Below, in pieces: positions 5,702 to 9,567 of a stretch of 9,567 bases of DNA. Position 1 is the first letter of the stretch. The number at the start of each line of letters is the position of its first letter. A model generated the notes under the pieces. It searched no databases. It worked only from the letters and a program-made list of their open reading frames with translations, and was not told where the DNA came from. Source of the DNA: CALVGQ01 sp031551965 (GTDB taxonomy: Bacteria > Bacillota_I > Bacilli_A > Erysipelotrichales > Erysipelotrichaceae); contig JAVBMW010000019.1 of assembly GCA_031551965.1 (NCBI GenBank), positions 1 to 9,567 of the forward strand. The letters are read 5' to 3'. A program made the translations under genes and the position numbers.

Positions 5702-7478
5702 CTACAACATTGTCGTCGCTAGAAGAATTGTTTCCATCAGCTTGAGCAGCTTGTTGTTGATACATTTGTTCACCCATTTGCTGAGCTGCTGCTTCTAGTG
5801 CTGCAAGTTTAGTCTTTAATGTATCCATATCGTTATTAGTTAAAGCTTCTTGTAATTCATCACGTAACTTCTTAACTTCAGCTTTTTGATCTTCAGGGAT
5901 GTTAGCACCTTCAGCATTTAAGCTTTCATCAATTTGATTAATGAATTGTTCTGCTTTATTCTTCACTTCGATTTCTTCTTTACGTTTTTCATCTTCAGCT
6001 TTATGCAATTCAGCATCTTGAACCATACGTTCGATTTCTTCTTCACTTAATCCACCTGATCCAGAAATTGTGATCGATTGTGATTTGTTAGTTCCTTTAT
6101 CCAATGCAGAAACGTGTACGATACCATTAACGTCAATATCAAATTTAACTTCGATTTGAGGAACTCCACGACGAGCTGGTGCAATTCCAGTTAATTGGAA
6201 ATTACCAAGTGTCTTGTTGTCATTAGCCATTGGTCTTTCACCTTGTAAAACATGGATGTCAACAGCAGGTTGATTATCTGCAGCAGTAGAGAATACTTGG
6301 CTCTTGCTTGTAGGAATCGTTGTATTACGAGGAATAAGTACTGTCATAACACCGCCTAAAGTTTCAATTCCTAAGCTAAGTGGGGTAACGTCTAATAATA
6401 AGATATCTTTCACATCTCCAGCGATAACTCCACCTTGGATCGCAGCACCCATCGCTACTACTTCATCTGGGTTTACTGAACGGTTAGGTTCTTTTCCAAG
6501 TTCTTGACGAATTACTTCCTGTACTGCAGGAGTACGAGTTGATCCGCCTACTAGTAATACTTGATGAATATCATTTTTAGTTAATCCAGCGTCTTTTAAT
6601 GCTTGACGAACTGGTCCAATTGTACGATCAATCAAGTGTTTAGTCATTTGATCAAATTGAGCACGAGTCATTGTTGCTTCAAAGTGTAAAGGTCCATCAG
6701 CTCCTGCCGAAATGAATGGTAAGCTGATTTGTGTTTGCATTAAACCAGACAAATCTTTTTTCGCTTTTTCAGCAGATTCTTTCATACGTTGCATTGCCAT
6801 TTTATCTTTTGATAAGTCTACACCGTTTTCTTGTTTAAACTTAGAAACCATCCAATCAACGATTACGTTATCGAAATCATCACCACCAAGTTTATTGTCT
6901 CCAGCAGTTGCTAATACTTCAAATGTACCATCTGCTAAATCAAGGATAGAAACGTCAAATGTTCCTCCGCCTAAGTCATAAACTAATACTTTTTGTTCTT
7001 TATCTGTTTTATCAATACCAAATGCAAGTGCTGCAGCAGTTGGTTCGTTGATAATACGTTCAACTTCTAGACCAGCGATCTTCCCTGCATCTTTAGTAGC
7101 TTGACGTTGAGCATCATTAAAGTAAGCAGGAACTGTAATAACAGCCTTAGTTACTTTTTCTCCTAAGTAATCTTCAGCATACCCTTTCATATATTGAAGG
7201 ATCATTGCACTGATTTCTTGTGGTGTATATTGCTTACCTTCAAGAGTCACTTTTTCATTTGATCCCATTAAACGCTTAACTGAGATCACAGATTCTTTAT
7301 TTGTAACAACTTGTCTTTTTGCTGCATCACCAACGATTTTTTCTCCGTTTTTGAAAGCCACAACCGATGGTGTAGTACGATTTCCTTCTGGATTCGTAAT
7401 AACTTTTGCTTCGCCACCTTCCATTACAGAAACACAGCTATTTGTAGTACCTAAGTCAATTCCAATAATTTTACTCAT
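5676..7478 (-). CDS. dnaK: DnaK, Hsp70 chaperone
   Basis: 600 residues, full length. DnaK binds exposed hydrophobic peptide segments and cycles between ATP- and ADP-bound states under control of DnaJ and GrpE. Visible features: phosphate-1 motif IGIDLGTTNS at the N terminus, phosphate-2 motif VYDLGGGTFDVS, adenosine motif LLVGGSTRTPAVQ, hydrophobic interdomain linker DILLLDVTPLSLGIETLGG, the beta-sandwich substrate domain, a helical lid and a disordered Q- and D/S-rich tail ending VVDADFTEKN, similar to the usual VVDADYEEV end. The region after SVKRLMGSNEKV lacks the roughly 24-residue insert of proteobacterial DnaK, the Gram-positive form. AAAGGAG lies 10 nt before the ATG, and grpE ends 21 nt upstream. 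No promoter or CIRCE lies in that gap, so it is transcribed from the hrcA promoter. Confidence 0.98.
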   Translation of the reverse strand: MSKIIGIDLGTTNSCVSVMEGGEAKVITNPEGNRTTPSVVAFKNGEKIVGDAAKRQVVTNKESVISVKRLMGSNEKVTLEGKQYTPQEISAMILQYMKGYAEDYLGEKVTKAVITVPAYFNDAQRQATKDAGKIAGLEVERIINEPTAAALAFGIDKTDKEQKVLVYDLGGGTFDVSILDLADGTFEVLATAGDNKLGGDDFDNVIVDWMVSKFKQENGVDLSKDKMAMQRMKESAEKAKKDLSGLMQTQISLPFISAGADGPLHFEATMTRAQFDQMTKHLIDRTIGPVRQALKDAGLTKNDIHQVLLVGGSTRTPAVQEVIRQELGKEPNRSVNPDEVVAMGAAIQGGVIAGDVKDILLLDVTPLSLGIETLGGVMTVLIPRNTTIPTSKSQVFSTAADNQPAVDIHVLQGERPMANDNKTLGNFQLTGIAPARRGVPQIEVKFDIDVNGIVHVSALDKGTNKSQSITISGSGGLSEEEIERMVQDAELHKAEDEKRKEEIEVKNKAEQFINQIDESLNAEGANIPEDQKAEVKKLRDELQEALTNNDMDTLKTKLAALEAAAQQMGEQMYQQQAAQADGNNSSSDDNVVDADFTEKN

Positions 7479-7499
7479 AATTTATTTTCTCCTTTATTT

Positions 7500-8117
7500 T
7501 TATTCACTAACTTTGACCATTGCAGGTCTTAAAATACGATCTTTTAATTTGTAACCTTTTTGAAGCACTTGAACTACTTGATTTGCTTCGATGCCTTCAA
7601 TTTTTTCTGCCATGATCGCATGATGGAAATTAGCATCAAATACTTCATCAATTGGGTTCACTTCTTCAACACCTTCTTGCTTTAGTGCATACATCAATTG
7701 ATTATAGATCATCTCTACACCCTTGACGTAACTTTCATTTTCCGGAGTAACCGTTTGAGCCAAAGCTCTTTCCAAGTTATCTATTGCCGGCAATATTTCT
7801 AATGCAAAACTTTGAATACGATATTTCTGTCTGTTTTCAAAATCTTGTTGAAGTCTTTTTCGAGTATTCTCTGTATCTGCATAGGCTTTTAAATATTCAT
7901 TCTTTAACCGTGTACATTCACCTTCAAGTTCTGCAATACGAGTATGAAGTTCTTCCTCTTTATTTTTCTTAGTAAAGAACTTCTTCTTTTCAATTTTTTC
8001 ACCATTTTCTTCTACAATCTCACAGTCGCACTGTTTTGTGTTTTCTGCATTTTGATCAGCACACTCACAAGTTTCTTCTTCACAGTGACACTCGTCTTTT
8101 TTCATTTCTTCCGTCAT
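7500..8117 (-). CDS. grpE: GrpE, DnaK nucleotide exchange factor, with Cys-rich N-terminal tail
   Basis: 205 residues. GrpE dimers open the DnaK nucleotide-binding domain to release ADP. The core is typical: a long helix (about 50-95, KEEELHTRIAELEGECTRLKNEYLKAYADTENTRKR), the helical region LPAIDNLERAL, then the beta domain with FDANFHHAIM and a terminal LQKGYKLKDRILRPAMVKVSE. The unusual part is the acidic N-terminal tail, which has three Cys-x-Cys motifs: CHC (10-12), CEC (17-19) and CDC (30-32), plus a further Cys in the long helix. Such tails are normally acidic and disordered without cysteines; metal binding or redox sensing is possible but not shown. The ATG directly follows the hrcA stop (TAA-ATG), with AAAGGAG inside the end of hrcA 8 nt upstream, so the two are translationally coupled. 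Confidence 0.96.
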   Translation of the reverse strand: MTEEMKKDECHCEEETCECADQNAENTKQCDCEIVEENGEKIEKKKFFTKKNKEEELHTRIAELEGECTRLKNEYLKAYADTENTRKRLQQDFENRQKYRIQSFALEILPAIDNLERALAQTVTPENESYVKGVEMIYNQLMYALKQEGVEEVNPIDEVFDANFHHAIMAEKIEGIEANQVVQVLQKGYKLKDRILRPAMVKVSE

Positions 8118-9137
8118 TTATTTTTCTCCTTTACCATAAAATTTCTCTATTGTTAACGAAATATATTCAAGTAAACTCACGATTCGATCATAATCCATTC
8201 GAGATGGACCAACGACCATCAGTTGTCCTTCATCTTCATGATTAAGGAAAAACTTAGTAGTAACTACCGCAACATCATCTTTCCAAACAAGTTGCGATCT
8301 TTGATTTGTTCTTACTGCTATTTCACTAGCTTCAAGTTCAATATTTCGCCAGATACTTGCATCATCCAGCATACTCATTAAACCTTTTAACTTCTCAATA
8401 TCAGCGAATTCTGGTTGATACAACATATTTTGTGTACCACTAAAGTAAACATTTTCGCTCGCAAACTTAATAAATGCATTCATAAATGCTGCAAACAATT
8501 GTTCATGTTTACGAACTTGACTTGCCAACAATACTTCTAAAGATTGCATTTTTTCGACTACATCTTCAAGGTAAGTACCTCTCAGTCGATCATTTAATAT
8601 TTGGCAACATGTTGAAATATCTTCAATTGATACTTCATCATCAAAATTAAATGTTTTATTTTCTGTATGACCAGTATTAGTAATAAAGACTACAACTGCT
8701 GATGAGTCACTAATTGGAAACACTTTGATGTGTTCCAATTGTTGCTTACTTGCATTAGCGCCAAGTACACCAGAAGTCAAATTAGTCATTTGACTCAATA
8801 TTTCACAGCTTTGCTTGATCGCATCTTCCATATTCAATTGCTTTGAATTAAATATTTGTTGTACTTGATACTTTGTATCCTGATCAACTTGTTCTTCTTC
8901 TAATAAATGTTCACAATAGAAACGATATCCTTTAGTAGAAGGAATTCTTCCACTTGAAGTATGTGTTTTCTCTAGATAGCCCATTTCTTCTAAATCCATC
9001 ATGTCATTGCGAATAGTAGCACTAGAATAAGCTAAATTGTATTTTTCCATTAATGTTTTTGAACCTACTGGTTCAGCAGTACTAACGAATTCTTCTACAA
9101 TTGCTTTAAATATTTCAATCTTTCTTTGTGTTAACAT
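8118..9137 (-). CDS. hrcA: HrcA, heat-inducible transcription repressor
   Basis: 339 residues from the ATG at 9137. HrcA dimers bind CIRCE operators and repress class I heat-shock genes; in Bacillus its activity depends on GroEL. The N-terminal winged helix is clear: QRKIEIFKAIVEEF, then EPVGSKTLMEKYNLAYSSATIRNDMMDLEEMGYLEKTHTSSGRIPSTKGYRFY, with the recognition helix around SSATIRNDM (38-46). The rest fits the HrcA dimerisation domain, ending GPSRMDYDRIVSLLEYIS. An in-frame GTG three codons earlier (9146) is part of the AGGAGG (9146-9151) that serves the ATG at 8-nt spacing, so the ATG is chosen. It is the first gene of the operon, downstream of two CIRCE-like operators, implying autoregulation; a third CIRCE stands before clpB. 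Confidence 0.97.
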   Translation of the reverse strand: MLTQRKIEIFKAIVEEFVSTAEPVGSKTLMEKYNLAYSSATIRNDMMDLEEMGYLEKTHTSSGRIPSTKGYRFYCEHLLEEEQVDQDTKYQVQQIFNSKQLNMEDAIKQSCEILSQMTNLTSGVLGANASKQQLEHIKVFPISDSSAVVVFITNTGHTENKTFNFDDEVSIEDISTCCQILNDRLRGTYLEDVVEKMQSLEVLLASQVRKHEQLFAAFMNAFIKFASENVYFSGTQNMLYQPEFADIEKLKGLMSMLDDASIWRNIELEASEIAVRTNQRSQLVWKDDVAVVTTKFFLNHEDEGQLMVVGPSRMDYDRIVSLLEYISLTIEKFYGKGEK

Positions 9138-9155
9138 TCGATTCACCTCCTAGAT

Positions 9156-9182
9156 TTAGCACTCGAACTTTGTATCTGCTAA
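9156..9182 (-). promoter_or_regulatory. CIRCE-like operator, promoter-proximal (downstream of the -10 box)
   Basis: TTAGCACTC-N9-ATCTGCTAA matches the CIRCE consensus at 15 of 18 arm positions with exact 9-nt spacing; one arm is perfect and the other has three mismatches. It starts 2 nt after the -10 box and covers the expected transcription start (near 9177) and early leader, so bound HrcA would block RNA polymerase. Confidence 0.8.
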
Positions 9183-9183
9183 A

Positions 9184-9212
9184 AGTATATGACAAACATT
9201 TAGCACTGTCAA
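9184..9212 (-). promoter_or_regulatory. SigmaA promoter of the hrcA-grpE-dnaK operon
   Basis: On the minus strand, a perfect -35 box TTGACA (9207-9212) is separated by exactly 17 nt from TATACT (9184-9189), a five-of-six match to the -10 consensus. The start is expected near 9177, leaving a leader of about 40 nt before hrcA. The -35 box lies inside one CIRCE-like operator and the start region inside the other, so repression at both sites is expected, with heat shock releasing HrcA. Confidence 0.9.
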
Positions 9213-9226
9213 CAGTATTGTGCTAA
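9200..9226 (-). promoter_or_regulatory. CIRCE-like operator, promoter-distal (covers the -35 box)
   Basis: TTAGCACTG-N9-TTGTGCTAA matches the consensus at 15 of 18 arm positions with 9-nt spacing. Its centre is 44 bp from the centre of the other operator, close to four helical turns, so two HrcA dimers could sit on the same DNA face. The TTGACA box spans its left-arm/spacer junction. Confidence 0.78.
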
Positions 9227-9244
9227 TATTATCGATTTTTATCC

Positions 9245-9282
9245 AAAAAAAATAAAAAAGGATCAAGTTTCCCTAATCCTTT
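9245..9282 (-). terminator. Intrinsic terminator upstream of the hrcA promoter
   Basis: On the minus strand AAAGGAT (9276-9282) pairs with ATCCTTT (9257-9263) around a 12-nt loop, followed by TTTTTTATTTTTTTT, a strong U-tract. On the plus strand the stem is followed by CCCC, so it acts only leftward. No confident minus-strand gene ends just before it; it would stop readthrough from the small peptide gene at 9435-9521 or an unrecognised short transcript. Confidence 0.75.
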
Positions 9283-9307
9283 CCCCTGATAACTTTTCTA
9301 CAATCCA

Positions 9308-9335
9308 TTGAATATTTCTTTCAACTATGTATAAT
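9308..9335 (+). promoter_or_regulatory. Plus-strand promoter for a convergent small RNA
   Basis: TTGAAT (9308-9313) and a perfect TATAAT (9330-9335) are separated by 16 nt. Transcription would start near 9342 and run rightwards, opposite to every protein gene in the window. No ORF with a ribosome binding site follows, so the product is likely non-coding. AT-rich sequence makes chance matches possible, but a consensus -10 at this spacing is unusual for chance. Confidence 0.55.
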
Positions 9336-9341
9336 ATAGTT

Positions 9342-9418
9342 ATAGGTAAACACCAACAGGTATTGCCTAAACTTTGTGAATCTGTTTAGAAAAATACTCT
9401 CTTGTACAGAGTATTTTT
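9342..9418 (+). ncRNA. Candidate antitoxin-like small RNA, about 77 nt, convergent with the small peptide gene
   Basis: It is delimited by the promoter at 9308-9335 and the hairpin at 9390-9418. Internally it can form a stem CTAAAC/GTTTAG (9367-9372 with 9384-9389). Its 3' hairpin overlaps the 3' end of the convergent peptide mRNA and is fully complementary to it there. The block AATACTCT (9393-9400) recurs in the same orientation at 9548-9555, in the leader of the peptide gene, so the RNA could also pair with the peptide mRNA leader just upstream of its ribosome binding site. This is the layout of Fst/RNAII-type type I antitoxins. Existence of the RNA is inferred only from promoter and terminator. 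Confidence 0.45.
9390..9418. terminator. Bidirectional terminator shared by the small peptide mRNA and the convergent RNA
   Basis: AAAAATACTCT (9390-9400) and AGAGTATTTTT (9408-9418) form a perfect 11-bp stem with a 7-nt loop. The A-tract and T-tract are part of the stem, so each strand ends in a run of Us. It lies 17 nt beyond the stop codon of the peptide gene on the minus strand. Confidence 0.75.
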
Positions 9419-9434
9419 CATTTAACGAAGCAAA

Positions 9435-9521
9435 CTACTTTTTATCTTTTAGATTAAAGTAGATGGATACAATTAAATCCGCTAATGCGATCACTAACAT
9501 AATCATGTCAATATTCTTCAT
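9435..9521 (-). CDS. Small one-helix hydrophobic peptide, 28 residues, type I toxin-like
   Basis: The ATG at 9521 is preceded by GGGAGGT at 6-nt spacing, a very strong ribosome binding site for so short a frame. The product MKNIDMIMLVIALADLIVSI... continues YFNLKDKK: a single transmembrane helix (about 6-22) with a charged Lys-rich end. This is the architecture of the small membrane toxins of Gram-positive type I systems (holin-like toxins such as TxpA/BsrG, and Fst). No exact family motif can be claimed; Fst-type proline and C-terminal charge pattern are not clearly present. The ribosome binding site is sequestered in a hairpin, the gene ends at a shared bidirectional terminator, and a convergent promoter faces it. 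The promoter of the peptide gene must lie at or beyond the right edge of the window. It could instead be an unrelated small membrane protein. Confidence 0.6.
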   Translation of the reverse strand: MKNIDMIMLVIALADLIVSIYFNLKDKK

Positions 9522-9527
9522 AGCGCC

Positions 9528-9547
9528 ACCTCCCTAATGCAGGAGGC
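9528..9547 (-). promoter_or_regulatory. Hairpin sequestering the peptide gene's Shine-Dalgarno sequence
   Basis: In the mRNA, CCUCC (9546-9542) pairs with the Shine-Dalgarno core GGAGG (9533-9529), extended by one G-U pair at each end, giving a 7-bp stem with a 6-nt loop. The ribosome binding site would be closed in the folded leader. Structures of this kind restrain translation in several known type I toxin mRNAs. Confidence 0.55.
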
Positions 9548-9567
9548 AATACTCTGTCTGTGTTGTA

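Larger units (their letters stand above)
9349..9564. repeat. Imperfect inverted repeat flanking the small peptide module (arms 9349-9368 and 9544-9564)
   Basis: The plus-strand left arm carries AACAC, then ACAG, then GTATTGCCT. The minus-strand right arm carries the same three blocks in the same order: 18 identical bases, two mismatches and a one-base gap, including a perfect 9-bp core (9360-9368 with 9544-9552). The left arm lies in the 5' part of the convergent RNA and the right arm in the leader of the peptide mRNA, so the two transcripts would share a similar 5' segment. Confidence 0.6.

Noticed and set aside
9138..9146. GTG start for hrcA, adding three residues.
   Set aside because: The GTG overlaps the AGGAGG that is ideally placed (8 nt) for the ATG at 9137.
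9283..9389. Minus-strand open frame ending ...IQWIVEKLSGERIRET, which looks protein-like.
   Set aside because: It has no start codon or ribosome binding site after the upstream stop, spans only about 35 codons and overlaps the AT-rich promoter region; a gene remnant is possible but unsupported.
9541..9567. Plus-strand AGGAGG near the right edge as a ribosome binding site for a rightward gene.
   Set aside because: No ATG, GTG or TTG lies at suitable spacing, and the sequence is explained as the complement of the leader segment that pairs with the peptide gene's Shine-Dalgarno.

Overview
The window is low-GC chromosomal DNA from a Bacillota (Firmicutes) bacterium. Supporting evidence is the hrcA-first heat-shock operon, CIRCE operators, GGAGG-type ribosome binding sites, the Gram-positive form of DnaK (without the extra N-domain segment of proteobacterial DnaK), and a lipoprotein signal. 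An Erysipelotrichia-like host is a guess from overall flavour; no sequence here proves it. Every protein gene lies on the minus strand, so the window reads right to left biologically.

Right end (about 9245-9567): a possible type I toxin-antitoxin locus. A 28-residue one-helix hydrophobic peptide has a strong ribosome binding site folded into a hairpin. A convergent plus-strand sigmaA-like promoter would drive a short RNA of about 77 nt that meets the peptide mRNA at a shared bidirectional terminator. An imperfect inverted repeat of about 20 bp flanks the module, and a separate strong minus-strand terminator insulates it from the next operon.

Centre (3265-9226): the class I heat-shock operon hrcA-grpE-dnaK-(lipoprotein polysaccharide deacetylase)-dnaJ. 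It is driven by a TTGACA-17-TATACT promoter, with one CIRCE-like operator covering the -35 box and another lying just after the -10 box. HrcA is the repressor; DnaK, DnaJ and GrpE form the Hsp70 machine. The gene between dnaK and dnaJ encodes a predicted extracytoplasmic lipoprotein with a NodB-type deacetylase domain and overlaps dnaK by 26 bp. GrpE has an unusual N-terminal tail carrying three Cys-x-Cys motifs.

Left of centre (609-3248): clpB, the disaggregase partner of DnaK, has its own near-perfect CIRCE operator placed against its ribosome binding site, after a small terminator at the end of dnaJ. clpB contains a strong internal ribosome binding site and ATG at the N-domain/NBD1 boundary, predicting a second isoform without the N domain. 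HrcA therefore appears to coordinate the whole DnaK-ClpB bichaperone network.

Left end (1-605): the 5' part of a tnpB gene of the IS200/IS605 superfamily, preceded by a long stem-loop that looks like the left end of the element. That hairpin supplies the stop codon of a small 43-codon membrane ORF, suggesting the element inserted into and truncated that gene.
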